NCBI RefSeq assembly: GCF_032452875.1
Contig: NW_026893855.1
Location: forward strand, 1-64,000
Source of the DNA: Bos javanicus
Taxonomy: Eukaryota; Chordata; Mammalia; Artiodactyla; Bovidae
Reading direction: 5' to 3'
Length of the DNA: 64,000 nt
Part shown: piece after piece, positions 41,007 to 56,262 of the stretch
How positions within the stretch are numbered: position 1 is the stretch's first letter
Layout: each line of letters begins with the position of its first letter
The notes under the pieces: generated by a model
Told to the model about the DNA's origin: nothing
Seen by the model: the letters and a program-made list of their open reading frames with translations, nothing else
Databases searched by the model: none
Program-made: the position numbers and the translations under genes

Positions 41007-42407
41007 GCCTCTGGAGGCAATAAACAAAGAGCTGAGTAGGCACGAATCAGTCAGCAGGCAATAATCATGGAACTCAGCTGTGAGGAATCATGCTGCTCAG
41101 CTGGCAATAATCAAGCAGCTGAGCAGGCAGGAATTACGCAGCACAGCTGACAATTGTCAAGCAGATGACAGGCAGGAATCGTGCAGCTCAGCTGGCAATT
41201 GTCAAGCAGATGAGCAGACAGTAATCACGCAGCTCAGCAGGCCCAGATCACGTGACTGAGCATGCACTGTTCACGTGGCTGATCATACACTGATCACGTG
41301 ATTGATCATGCACTGATCACTTGGATATCATGCACTGATCACGTGGCTGATCATACACTGTTCACGTGTCTGACCATGCACTGATCACGTGGCTGATCAT
41401 ACACTGCTCACGTAACTGATATGCACTGTGGCTATCATGCACTGAATACGTGGCTGAACATGCACTGTTCACGTGGCTGATCACACACCTGTCACGTGAC
41501 ATATCATGCACTGATCACCTGGAACTCATGCACTGATCACGTGGCTGATCATACTCTGCTCACGAAACTCATCATGCACACATCACGTGGCTATCATGCA
41601 CTGCTCACGTGGTTCGTCATGGAATGATCACGGCATCACGTGACTGATCACGTGACTGATCATGCACTGATCACGTGACTGATATGACTCATGCACTGAT
41701 CACGTGGCTGATCATGCATGCACTGATCACGTGACTGATCATGCACTGATCATGTAATTGATCACTGATCACGTGGCTCATGCATCTGATCACGTGACTG
41801 ATCATGCACTGATCACGTGACTGATCCTGCACTGATCACGTGGATATCATGCACTGATCACGTGGCTGATCACACACGTATCACCTGACTGATCATGCAC
41901 TGATCACGTGGCTATCATGCACTGCTCACGTGGCTGATCATGCGATGATCACGCAACTACCATGTACTGGTCACATGACTGATCATGCACTGATCACGTG
42001 ACTGATCATGCAGTGATCACGTGGCTGTCATGCACTACTCACGTGGCTGATCATGCAATGATCATGTAGCTACCATGTACAGGTCACGTGAATGATCATA
42101 CACCCATCAGGTGACTGATCATGCACTGATCACGTGGCTATCCTGCACTGATCACTAGACTGATCATGCACTGATCACGTCTATATCATGCACTGATCAC
42201 ATGACTGCCCATGCACTGGTCACGTGGATGATCATACACTAATCATGTGACAGATCATGCACTGATCACGTGGCTGATCATGCACTGACACTGTGACTGA
42301 GCATGGACTGATCACATGACTATCGTGTAGTGATCACGTGACTTAATGGCGCTGATCATGTGACTGATCATGCACTGATCATGTTTGCTATCATACACTG
42401 ATCATGT
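41007..42407 (+). repeat. Satellite unit U28, 1401 bp, short
   Basis: 140 bp short: 7 bp at m8/m9 (GATATGCACTGTGGC near 41420) and the rest at 41632-41832. m46 reads TATCCTGCAC (42139), as in U25. This is the last strongly shortened unit in the window. Confidence 0.95.
41632..41832 (+). repeat. Rearranged segment in U28 (m18-m32)
   Basis: It starts at CACGGCATCACGTG in m18 and holds mostly near-consensus monomers with irregular ones (CTGATATGACTCATGCAC, CATGCATGCAC, GGCTCATGCATCTG). A piece of m27 (CATGTAATTGATC) survives near 41750, and order resumes at the tail of m32. Confidence 0.7.
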
Positions 42408-43948
42408 GCCTCTGGAGGCAATAAACAAAGAGCTGAGTAGGCACGAATCAGTCAGCAGGCAATAATCATGGAACTCAGCTGTGAGGAATCATGCTGCTCA
42501 GCTGGCAATAATCAAGCAGCTGAGCAGGCAGGAATTACGCAGCACAGCTGACAATTGTCAAGCAGATGACAGGCAGGAATCGTGCAGCTCAGCTGGCAAT
42601 TGTCAAGCAGATGAGCAGACAGTAATCACGCAGCTCAGCAGGCCCAGATCACGTGACTGAGCATGCACTGTTCACGTGGCTGATCATACACTGATCACGT
42701 GATTGATCATGCACTGATCACTTGGATATCATGCACTGATCACGTGGCTGATCATACACTGTTCACGTGTCTGACCATGCACTGATCACGTGGCTGATCA
42801 TACACTGCTCACGTAACTGATAATGCACTTATCACGTGGCTATCATGCACTGAATACGTGGCTGAACATGCACTGTTCACGTGGCTGATCACACACCTGT
42901 CACGTGACATATCATGCACTGATCACCTGGAACTCATGCACTGATCACGTGGCTGATCATACTCTGCTCACGAAACTCATCATGCACACATCACGTGGCT
43001 ATCATGCACTGCTCACGTGGTTCGTCATGGAATGATCACGAGGCTACCATATACTGGTCACGTGACTGATCATGCACAGATCACGTAAATGATCATGCAC
43101 TGTTCACGTGACTGATCATGTACTGATCACGTGACTGATAATGCACTGATCACGTGGCTATCATGCTCTGCTCACGTGGCTGATCATGCAACGATCACGT
43201 AGCAACCATGTAGTGGTCTCGTGACTGATCATGCACTGATCATGTAATTGATCCTGCACTGATCACGTGGCTCATCACGCACTGATCCGGTGGCTGATCA
43301 CTCACGTATCACGTGACTGGTCATGTACAGATCCCGTGACTAATCATGAAGTGATCACGTGGCTATCCTGCACTGATCACGTGGATATCATGCACTGATC
43401 ACGTGGCTGATCACACACGTATCACCTGACTGATCATGCACTGATCACGTGGCTATCATGCACTGCTCACGTGGCTGATCATGCGATGATCACGCAACTA
43501 CCATGTACTGGTCACATGACTGATCATGCACTGATCACGTGACTGATCATGCAGTGATCACGTGGCTGTCATGCACTACTCACGTGGCTGATCATGCAAT
43601 GATCATGTAGCTACCATGTACAGGTCACGTGAATGATCATACACCCATCAGGTGACTGATCATGCACTGATCACGTGGCTATCATGCACTGATCACTAGA
43701 CTGATCATGCACTGATCACGTCTATATCATGCACTGATCACATGACTGCCCATGCACTGGTCACGTGGATGATCATACACTAATCATGTGACAGATCATG
43801 CACTGATCACGTGGCTGATCATGCACTGACACTGTGACTGAGCATGGACTGATCACATGACTATCGTGTAGTGATCACGTGACTTAATGGCGCTGATCAT
43901 GTGACTGATCATGCACTGATCATGTTTGCTATCATACACTGATCATGT
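42408..43948 (+). repeat. Satellite unit U29, 1541 bp
   Basis: Modal length. Private changes in m18 (CGAGGCTACC near 43040) and m29 (GATCACTCACG near 43302). Confidence 0.97.
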
Positions 43949-45489
43949 GCCTCTGGAGGCAATAAACAAAGAGCTGAGTAGGCACGAATCAGTCAGCAGG
44001 CAATAATCATGGAACTCAGCTGTGAGGAATCATGCTGCTCAGCTGGCAATAATCAAGCAGCTGAGCAGGCAGGAATTACGCAGCACAGCTGGCAATTGTC
44101 AAGCAGATGACAGGCAGGAATCGTGCAGCTCAGCTGGCAATTGTCAAGCAGATGAGCAGACAGTAATCACGCAGCTCAGCAGGCCCAGATCACGTGACTG
44201 AGCATGCACTGTTCACGTGGCTGATCATACACTGATCACGTGATTGATCATGCACTGATCACTTGGATATCATGCACTGATCACGTGGCTGATCATACAC
44301 TGTTCACGTGTCTGACCATGCACTGATCACGTGGCTGATCATACACTGCTCACGTAACTGATCATGCACTGATCACGTGGCTATCATGCACTGAATACGT
44401 GGCTGAACATGCACTGTTCACGTGGCTGATCACACACCTGTCACGTGACATATCATGCACTGATCACCTGGAACTCATGCACTGATCACGTGGCTGATCA
44501 TACTCTGCTCACGAAACTCATCATGCACACATCACGTGGCTATCATGCACTGCTCACGTGGTTCGTCATGGAATGATCACGAAGCTACCATATACTGGTC
44601 ACGTGACTGATCATGCACAGATCACGTAAATGATCATGCACTGTTCACGTGACTGATCATGTACTGATCACGTGACTGATAATGCACTGATCACGTGGCT
44701 ATCATGCTCTGCTCACGTGGCTGATCATGCAACGATCACGTAGCAACCATGTAGTGGTCTCGTGACTGATCATGCACTGATCATGTAATTGATCCTGCAC
44801 TGATCACGTGGCTCATCACGCACTGATCCGGTGGCTGATCACACACGTATCACGTGACTGGTCATGTACAGATCCCGTGACTAATCATGAAGTGATCACG
44901 TGGCTATCCTGCACTGATCACGTGGATATCATGCACTGATCACGTGGCTGATCACACACGTATCACCTGACTGATCATGCACTGATCACGTGGCTATCAT
45001 GCACTGCTCACGTGGCTGATCATGCGATGATCACGCAACTACCATGTACTGGTCACATGACTGATCATGCACTGATCACGTGACTGATCATGCAGTGATC
45101 ACGTGGCTGTCATGCACTACTCACGTGGCTGATCATGCAATGATCATGTAGCTACCATGTACAGGTCACGTGAATGATCATACACCCATCAGGTGACTGA
45201 TCATGCACTGATCACGTGGCTATCATGCACTGATCACTAGACTGATCATGCACTGATCACGTCTATATCATGCACTGATCACATGACTGCCCATGCACTG
45301 GTCACGTGGATGATCATACACTAATCATGTGACAGATCATGCACTGATCACGTGGCTGATCATGCACTGACACTGTGACTGAGCATGGACTGATCACATG
45401 ACTATCGTGTAGTGATCACGTGACTTAATGGCGCTGATCATGTGACTGATCATGCACTGATCATGTTTGCTATCATACACTGATCATGT
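43949..45489 (+). repeat. Satellite unit U30, 1541 bp
   Basis: m8 GATCATGC and m9 G allele (44371), the same pair as U26 four units earlier. G allele in B7. Confidence 0.97.
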
Positions 45490-47029
45490 GCCTCTGGAGG
45501 CAATAAACAAAGAGCTGAGTAGGCACGAATCAGTCAGCAGGCAATAATCATGGAACTCAGCTGTGAGGAATCATGCTGCTCAGCTGGCAATAATCAAGCA
45601 GCTGAGCAGGCAGGAATTACGCAGCACAGCTGACAATTGTCAAGCAGATGACAGGCAGGAATCGTGCAGCTCAGCTGGCAATTGTCAAGCAGATGAGCAG
45701 ACAGTAATCACGCAGCTCAGCAGGCCCAGATCACGTGACTGAGCATGCACTGTTCACGTGGCTGATCATACACTGATCACGTGATTGATCATGCACTGAT
45801 CACTTGGATATCATGCACTGATCACGTGGCTGATCATACACTGTTCACGTGTCTGACCATGCACTGATCACGTGGCTGATCATACACTGCTCACGTAACT
45901 GATAATGCACTTATCACGTGGCTATCATGCACTGAATACGTGGCTGAACATGCACTGTTCACGTGGCTGATCACACACCTGTCACGTGACATATCATGCA
46001 CTGATCACCTGGAACTCATGCACTGATCACGTGGCTGATCATACTCTGCTCACGAAACTCATCATGCACACATCACGTGGCTATCATGCACTGCTCACGT
46101 GGTTCGTCATGGAATGATCACGAAGCTACCATATACTGGTCACGTGACTGATCATGCACAGATCACGTAAATGATCATGCACTGTTCACGTGACTGATCA
46201 TGTACTGATCACGTGACTGATAATGCACTGATCACGTGGCTATCATGCTCTGCTCACGTGGCTGATCATGCAACGATCACGTAGCAACCATGTAGTGGTC
46301 TCGTGACTGATCATGCACTGATCATGTAATTGATCCTGCACTGATCACGTGGCTCATCACGCACTGATCCGTGGCTGATCACACACGTATCACGTGACTG
46401 GTCATGTACAGATCCCGTGACTAATCATGAAGTGATCACGTGGCTATCCTGCACTGATCACGTGGATATCATGCACTGATCACGTGGCTGATCACACACG
46501 TATCACCTGACTGATCATGCACTGATCACGTGGCTATCATGCACTGCTCACGTGGCTGATCATGCGATGATCACGCAACTACCATGTACTGGTCACATGA
46601 CTGATCATGCACTGATCACGTGACTGATCATGCAGTGATCACGTGGCTGTCATGCACTACTCACGTGGCTGATCATGCAATGATCATGTAGCTACCATGT
46701 ACAGGTCACGTGAATGATCATACACCCATCAGGTGACTGATCATGCACTGATCACGTGGCTATCATGCACTGATCACTAGACTGATCATGCACTGATCAC
46801 GTCTATATCATGCACTGATCACATGACTGCCCATGCACTGGTCACGTGGATGATCATACACTAATCATGTGACAGATCATGCACTGATCACGTGGCTGAT
46901 CATGCACTGACACTGTGACTGAGCATGGACTGATCACATGACTATCGTGTAGTGATCACGTGACTTAATGGCGCTGATCATGTGACTGATCATGCACTGA
47001 TCATGTTTGCTATCATACACTGATCATGT
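45490..47029 (+). repeat. Satellite unit U31, 1540 bp
   Basis: One G lost in m29 (GATCCGTGGC near 46370). Confidence 0.96.
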
Positions 47030-48570
47030 GCCTCTGGAGGCAATAAACAAAGAGCTGAGTAGGCACGAATCAGTCAGCAGGCAATAATCATGGAACTCAG
47101 CTGTGAGGAATCATGCTGCTCAGCTGGCAATAATCAAGCAGCTGAGCAGGCAGGAATTACGCAGCACAGCTGACAATTGTCAAGCAGATGACAGGCAGGA
47201 ATCGTGCAGCTCAGCTGGCAATTGTCAAGCAGATGAGCAGACAGTAATCACGCAGCTCAGCAGGCCCAGATCACGTGACTGAGCATGCACTGTTCACGTG
47301 GCTGATCATACACTGATCACGTGATTGATCATGCACTGATCACTTGGATATCATGCACTGATCACGTGGCTGATCATACACTGTTCACGTGTCTGACCAT
47401 GCACTGATCACGTGGCTGATCATACACTGCTCACGTAACTGATAATGCACTTATCACGTGGCTATCATGCACTGAATACGTGGCTGAACATGCACTGTTC
47501 ACGTGGCTGATCACACACCTGTCACGTGACATATCATGCACTGATCACCTGGAACTCATGCACTGATCACGTGGCTGATCATACTCTGCTCACGAAACTC
47601 ATCATGCACACATCACGTGGCTATCATGCACTGCTCACGTGGTTCGTCATGGAATGATCACGAAGCTACCATATACTGGTCACGTGACTGATCATGCACA
47701 GATCACGTAAATGATCATGCACTGTTCACGTGACTGATCATGTACTGATCACGTGACTGATCATGCACTGATCACGTGGCTATCATGCTCTGCTCACGTG
47801 GCTGATCATGCAACGATCACGTAGCAACCATGTAGTGGTCTCGTGACTGATCATGCACTGATCATGTAATTGATCCTGCACTGATCACGTGGCTCATCAC
47901 GCACTGATCCGGTGGCTGATCACACACGTATCACGTGACTGGTCATGTACAGATCCCGTGACTAATCATGAAGTGATCACGTGGCTATCATGCACTGATC
48001 ACGTGGATATCATGCACTGATCACGTGGCTGATCACACACGTATCACCTGACTGATCATGCACTGATCACGTGGCTATCATGCACTGCTCACGTGGCTGA
48101 TCATGCGATGATCACGCAACTACCATGTACTGGTCACATGACTGATCATGCACTGATCACGTGACTGATCATGCAGTGATCACGTGGCTGTCATGCACTA
48201 CTCACGTGGCTGATCATGCAATGATCATGTAGCTACCATGTACAGGTCACGTGAATGATCATACACCCATCAGGTGACTGATCATGCACTGATCACGTGG
48301 CTATCATGCACTGATCACTAGACTGATCATGCACTGATCACGTCTATATCATGCACTGATCACATGACTGCCCATGCACTGATCACGTGGATGATCATAC
48401 ACTAATCATGTGACAGATCATGCACTGATCACGTGGCTGATCATGCACTGACACTGTGACTGAGCATGGACTGATCACATGACTATCGTGTAGTGATCAC
48501 GTGACTTAATGGCGCTGATCATGTGACTGATCATGCACTGATCATGTTTGCTATCATACACTGATCATGT
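47030..48570 (+). repeat. Satellite unit U32, 1541 bp
   Basis: C allele in m22, A allele in m32 (near 47990) and A in m50 (near 48381), the last shared with U26. Confidence 0.97.
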
Positions 48571-50099
48571 GCCTCTGGAGGCAATAAACAAAGAGCTGAG
48601 TAGGCACGAATCAGTCAGCAGGCAATAATCATGGAACTCAGCTGTGAGGAATCATGCTGCTCAGCTGGCAATAATCAAGCAGCTGAGCAGGCAGGAATTA
48701 CGCAGCACAGCTGACAATTGTCAAGCAGATGACAGGCAGGAATCGTGCAGCTCAGCTGGCAATTGTCAAGCAGATGAGCAGACAGTAATCACGCAGCTCA
48801 GCAGGCCCAGATCACGTGACTGAGCATGCACTGTTCACGTGGCTGATCATACACTGATCACGTGATTGATCATGCACTGATCACTTGGATATCATGCACT
48901 GATCACGTGGCTGATCATACACTGTTCACGTGTCTGACCATGCACTGATCACGTGGCTGATCATACACTGCTCACGTAACTGATAATGCACTTATCACGT
49001 GGCTATCATGCACTGAATACGTGGCTGAACATGCACTGTTCACGTGGCTGATCACACACCTGTCACGTGACATATCATGCACTGATCACCTGGAACTCAT
49101 GCACTGATCACGTGGCTGATCATACTCTGCTCACGAAACTCATCATGCACACATCACGTGGCTATCATGCACTGCTCACGTGGTTCGTCATGGAATGATC
49201 ACGAAGCTACCATATACTGGTCACGTGACTGATCATGCACAGATCACGTAAATGATCATGCACTGTTCACGTGACTGATCATGTACTGATCACGTGACTG
49301 ATAATGCACTGATCACGTGGCTATCATGCTCTGCTCACGTGGCTGATCATGCAACGATCACGTAGCAACCATGTAGTGGTCTCGTGACTGATCATGCACT
49401 GATCATGTAATTGATCCTGCACTGATCACGTGGCTCATCACGCACTGATCCGGTGGCTGATCACACACGTATCACGTGACTGGTCATGTACAGATCCGTG
49501 ACTAATCATGAAGTGATCACGTGGCTATCATGCACTGATCACGTGGATATCATGCACTCACGTGGCTGATCATCACCTGACTGATCATGCACTGATCACG
49601 TGGCTATCATGCACTGCTCACGTGGCTGATCATGCGATGATCACGCAACTACCATGTACTGGTCACATGACTGATCATGCACTGATCACGTGACTGATCA
49701 TGCAGTGATCACGTGGCTGTCATGCACTACTCACGTGGCTGATCATGCAATGATCATGTAGCTACCATGTACAGGTCACGTGAATGATCATACACCCATC
49801 AGGTGACTGATCATGCACTGATCACGTGGCTATCATGCACTGATCACTAGACTGATCATGCACTGATCACGTCTATATCATGCACTGATCACATGACTGC
49901 CCATGCACTGGTCACGTGGATGATCATACACTAATCATGTGACAGATCATGCACTGATCACGTGGCTGATCATGCACTGACACTGTGACTGAGCATGGAC
50001 TGATCACATGACTATCGTGTAGTGATCACGTGACTTAATGGCGCTGATCATGTGACTGATCATGCACTGATCATGTTTGCTATCATACACTGATCATGT
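48571..50099 (+). repeat. Satellite unit U33, 1529 bp
   Basis: One base is lost in m31 (CAGATCCGTG near 49497) and 11 bp in m33-m35 (GCACTCACGTGGC, GATCATCACCTG at 49555-49580). A allele in m32. Confidence 0.96.
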
Positions 50100-51640
50100 G
50101 CCTCTGGAGGCAATAAACAAAGAGCTGAGTAGGCACGAATCAGTCAGCAGGCAATAATCATGGAACTCAGCTGTGAGGAATCATGCTGCTCAGCTGGCAA
50201 TAATCAAGCAGCTGAGCAGGCAGGAATTACGCAGCACAGCTGACAATTGTCAAGCAGATGACAGGCAGGAATCGTGCAGCTCAGCTGGCAATTGTCAAGC
50301 AGATGAGCAGACAGTAATCACGCAGCTCAGCAGGCCCAGATCACGTGACTGAGCATGCACTGTTCACGTGGCTGATCATACACTGATCACGTGATTGATC
50401 ATGCACTGATCACTTGGATATCATGCACTGATCACGTGGCTGATCATACACTGTTCACGTGTCTGACCATGCACTGATCACGTGGCTGATCATACACTGC
50501 TCACGTAACTGATAATGCACTGATCACGTGGCTATCATGCACTGAATACGTGGCTGAACATGCACTGTTCACGTGGCTGATCACACACCTGTCACGTGAC
50601 ATATCATGCACTGATCACCTGGAACTCATGCACTGATCACGTGGCTGATCATACTCTGCTCACGAAACTCATCATGCACACATCACGTGGCTATCATGCA
50701 CTGCTCACGTGGTTCGTCATGGAATGATCACGAAGCTACCATATACTGGTCACGTGACTGATCATGCACAGATCACGTAAATGATCATGCACTGTTCACG
50801 TGACTGATCATGTACTGATCACGTGACTGATAATGCACTGATCACGTGGCTATCATGCTCTGCTCACGTGGCTGATCATGCAACGATCACGTAGCAACCA
50901 TGTAGTGGTCTCGTGACTGATCATGCACTGATCATGTAATTGATCCTGCACTGATCACGTGGCTCATCACGCACTGATCCGGTGGCTGATCACACACGTA
51001 TCACGTGACTGGTCATGTACAGATCCCGTGACTAATCATGAAGTGATCACGTGGCTATCCTGCACTGATCACGTGGATATCATGCACTGATCACGTGGCT
51101 GATCACACACGTATCACCTGACTGATCATGCACTGATCACGTGGCTATCATGCACTGCTCACGTGGCTGATCATGCGATGATCACGCAACTACCATGTAC
51201 TGGTCACATGACTGATCATGCACTGATCACGTGACTGATCATGCAGTGATCACGTGGCTGTCATGCACTACTCACGTGGCTGATCATGCAATGATCATGT
51301 AGCTACCATGTACAGGTCACGTGAATGATCATACACCCATCAGGTGACTGATCATGCACTGATCACGTGGCTATCATGCACTGATCACTAGACTGATCAT
51401 GCACTGATCACGTCTATATCATGCACTGATCACATGACTGCCCATGCACTGGTCACGTGGATGATCATACACTAATCATGTGACAGATCATGCACTGATC
51501 ACGTGGCTGATCATGCACTGACACTGTGACTGAGCATGGACTGATCACATGACTATCGTGTAGTGATCACGTGACTTAATGGCGCTGATCATGTGACTGA
51601 TCATGCACTGATCATGTTTGCTATCATACACTGATCATGT
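50100..51640 (+). repeat. Satellite unit U34, 1541 bp
   Basis: m9 G allele at 50522; otherwise reference-like. Confidence 0.97.
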
Positions 51641-53180
51641 GCCTCTGGAGGCAATAAACAAAGAGCTGAGTAGGCACGAATCAGTCAGCAGGCAATAATC
51701 ATGGAACTCAGCTGTGAGGAATCATGCTGCTCAGCTGGCAATAATCAAGCAGCTGAGCAGGCAGGAATTACGCAGCACAGCTGACAATTGTCAAGCAGAT
51801 GACAGGCAGGAATCGTGCAGCTCAGCTGGCAATTGTCAAGCAGATGAGCAGACAGTAATCACGCAGCTCAGCAGGCCCAGATCACGTGACTGAGCATGCA
51901 CTGTTCACGTGGCTGATCATACACTGATCACGTGATTGATCATGCACTGATCACTTGGATATCATGCACTGATCACGTGGCTGATCATACACTGTTCACG
52001 TGTCTGACCATGCACTGATCACGTGGCTGATCATACACTGCTCACGTAACTGATAATGCACTTATCACGTGGCTATCATGCACTGAATACGTGGCTGAAC
52101 ATGCACTGTTCACGTGGCTGATCACACACCTGTCACGTGACATATCATGCACTGATCACCTGGAACTCATGCACTGATCACGTGGCTGATCATACTCTGC
52201 TCACGAAACTCATCATGCACACATCACGTGGCTATCATGCACTGCTCACGTGGTTCGTCATGGAATGATCACGAAGCTACCATATACTGGTCACGTGACT
52301 GATCATGCACAGATCACGTAAATGATCATGCACTGTTCACGTGACTGATCATGTACTGATCACGTGACTGATAATGCACTGATCACGTGGCTATCATGCT
52401 CTGCTCACGTGGCTGATCATGCAACGATCACGTAGCAACCATGTAGTGGTCTCGTGACTGATCATGCACTGATCATGTAATTGATCCTGCACTGATCACG
52501 TGGCTCATCACGCACTGATCCGTGGCTGATCACACACGTATCACGTGACTGGTCATGTACAGATCCCGTGACTAATCATGAAGTGATCACGTGGCTATCC
52601 TGCACTGATCACGTGGATATCATGCACTGATCACGTGGCTGATCACACACGTATCACCTGACTGATCATGCACTGATCACGTGGCTATCATGCACTGCTC
52701 ACGTGGCTGATCATGCGATGATCACGCAACTACCATGTACTGGTCACATGACTGATCATGCACTGATCACGTGACTGATCATGCAGTGATCACGTGGCTG
52801 TCATGCACTACTCACGTGGCTGATCATGCAATGATCATGTAGCTACCATGTACAGGTCACGTGAATGATCATACACCCATCAGGTGACTGATCATGCACT
52901 GATCACGTGGCTATCATGCACTGATCACTAGACTGATCATGCACTGATCACGTCTATATCATGCACTGATCACATGACTGCCCATGCACTGGTCACGTGG
53001 ATGATCATACACTAATCATGTGACAGATCATGCACTGATCACGTGGCTGATCATGCACTGACACTGTGACTGAGCATGGACTGATCACATGACTATCATG
53101 TAGTGATCACGTGACTTAATGGCGCTGATCATGTGACTGATCATGCACTGATCATGTTTGCTATCATACACTGATCATGT
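51641..53180 (+). repeat. Satellite unit U35, 1540 bp
   Basis: One G lost in m29 (near 52520). Marker allele A at 53098. Confidence 0.96.
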
Positions 53181-54721
53181 GCCTCTGGAGGCAATAAACA
53201 AAGAGCTGAGTAGGCACGAATCAGTCAGCAGGCAATAATCATGGAACTCAGCTGTGAGGAATCATGCTGCTCAGCTGGCAATAATCAAGCAGCTGAGCAG
53301 GCAGGAATTACGCAGCACAGCTGACAATTGTCAAGCAGATGACAGGCAGGAATCGTGCAGCTCAGCTGGCAATTGTCAAGCAGATGAGCAGACAGTAATC
53401 ACGCAGCTCAGCAGGCCCAGATCACGTGACTGAGCATGCACTGTTCACGTGGCTGATCATACACTGATCACGTGATTGATCATGCACTGATCACTTGGAT
53501 ATCATGCACTGATCACGTGGCTGATCATACACTGTTCACGTGTCTGACCATGCACTGATCACGTGGCTGATCATACACTGCTCACGTAACTGATAATGCA
53601 CTTATCACGTGGCTATCATGCACTGAATACGTGGCTGAACATGCACTGTTCACGTGGCTGATCACACACCTGTCACGTGACATATCATGCACTGATCACC
53701 TGGAACTCATGCACTGATCACGTGGCTGATCATACTCTGCTCACGAAACTCATCATGCACACATCACGTGGCTATCATGCACTGCTCACGTGGTTCGTCA
53801 TGGAATGATCACGAAGCTACCATATACTGGTCACGTGACTGATCATGCACAGATCACGTAAATGATCATGCACTGTTCACGTGACTGATCATGTACTGAT
53901 CACGTGACTGATCATGCACTGATCACGTGGCTATCATGCTCTGCTCACGTGGCTGATCATGCAACGATCACGTAGCAACCATGTAGTGGTCTCGTGACTG
54001 ATCATGCACTGATCATGTAATTGATCCTGCACTGATCACGTGGCTCATCACGCACTGATCCGGTGGCTGATCACACACGTATCACGTGACTGGTCATGTA
54101 CAGATCCCGTGACTAATCATGAAGTGATCACGTGGCTATCCTGCACTGATCACGTGGATATCATGCACTGATCACGTGGCTGATCACACACGTATCACCT
54201 GACTGATCATGCACTGATCACGTGGCTATCATGCACTGCTCACGTGGCTGATCATGCGATGATCACGCAACTACCATGTACTGGTCACATGACTGATCAT
54301 GCACTGATCACGTGACTGATCATGCAGTGATCACGTGGCTGTCATGCACTACTCACGTGGCTGATCATGCAATGATCATGTAGCTACCATGTACAGGTCA
54401 CGTGAATGATCATACACCCATCAGGTGACTGATCATGCACTGATCACGTGGCTATCATGCACTGATCACTAGACTGATCATGCACTGATCACGTCTATAT
54501 CATGCACTGATCACATGACTGCCCATGCACTGGTCACGTGGATGATCATACACTAATCATGTGACAGATCATGCACTGATCACGTGGCTGATCATGCACT
54601 GACACTGTGACTGAGCATGGACTGATCACATGACTATCGTGTAGTGATCACGTGACTTAATGGCGCTGATCATGTGACTGATCATGCACTGATCATGTTT
54701 GCTATCATACACTGATCATGT
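53181..54721 (+). repeat. Satellite unit U36, 1541 bp
   Basis: Modal length; C allele in m22. Confidence 0.97.
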
Positions 54722-56262
54722 GCCTCTGGAGGCAATAAACAAAGAGCTGAGTAGGCACGAATCAGTCAGCAGGCAATAATCATGGAACTCAGCTGTGAGG
54801 AATCATGCTGCTCAGCTGGCAATAATCAAGCAGCTGAGCAGGCAGGAATTACGCAGCACAGCTGACAATTGTCAAGCAGATGACAGGCAGGAATCGTGCA
54901 GCTCAGCTGGCAATTGTCAAGCAGATGAGCAGACAGTAATCACGCAGCTCAGCAGGCCCAGATCACGTGACTGAGCATGCACTGTTCACGTGGCTGATCA
55001 TACACTGATCACGTGATTGATCATGCACTGATCACTTGGATATCATGCACTGATCACGTGGCTGATCATACACTGTTCACGTGTCTGACCATGCACTGAT
55101 CACGTGGCTGATCATACACTGCTCACGTAACTGATAATGCACTTATCACGTGGCTATCATGCACTGAATACGTGGCTGAACATGCACTGTTCACGTGGCT
55201 GATCACACACCTGTCACGTGACATATCATGCACTGATCACCTGGAACTCATGCACTGATCACGTGGCTGATCATACTCTGCTCACGAAACTCATCATGCA
55301 CACATCACGTGGCTATCATGCACTGCTCACGTGGTTCGTCATGGAATGATCACGAAGCTACCATATACTGGTCACGTGACTGATCATGCACAGATCACGT
55401 AAATGATCATGCACTGTTCACGTGACTGATCATGTACTGATCACGTGACTGATCATGCACTGATCACGTGGCTATCATGCTCTGCTCACGTGGCTGATCA
55501 TGCAACGATCACGTAGCAACCATGTAGTGGTCTCGTGACTGATCATGCACTGATCATGTAATTGATCCTGCACTGATCACGTGGCTCATCACGCACTGAT
55601 CCGGTGGCTGATCACACACGTATCACGTGACTGGTCATGTACAGATCCCGTGACTAATCATGAAGTGATCACGTGGCTATCATGCACTGATCACGTGGAT
55701 ATCATGCACTGATCACGTGGCTGATCACACACGTATCACCTGACTGATCATGCACTGATCACGTGGCTATCATGCACTGCTCACGTGGCTGATCATGCGA
55801 TGATCACGCAACTACCATGTACTGGTCACATGACTGATCATGCACTGATCACGTGACTGATCATGCAGTGATCACGTGGCTGTCATGCACTACTCACGTG
55901 GCTGATCATGCAATGATCATGTAGCTACCATGTACAGGTCACGTGAATGATCATACACCCATCAGGTGACTGATCATGCACTGATCACGTGGCTATCATG
56001 CACTGATCACTAGACTGATCATGCACTGATCACGTCTATATCATGCACTGATCACATGACTGCCCATGCACTGGTCACGTGGATGATCATACACTAATCA
56101 TGTGACAGATCATGCACTGATCACGTGGCTGATCATGCACTGACACTGTGACTGAGCATGGACTGATCACATGACTATCGTGTAGTGATCACGTGACTTA
56201 ATGGCGCTGATCATGTGACTGATCATGCACTGATCATGTTTGCTATCATACACTGATCATGT
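54722..56262 (+). repeat. Satellite unit U37, 1541 bp
   Basis: C allele in m22 and A allele in m32 (near 55681). Confidence 0.97.
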
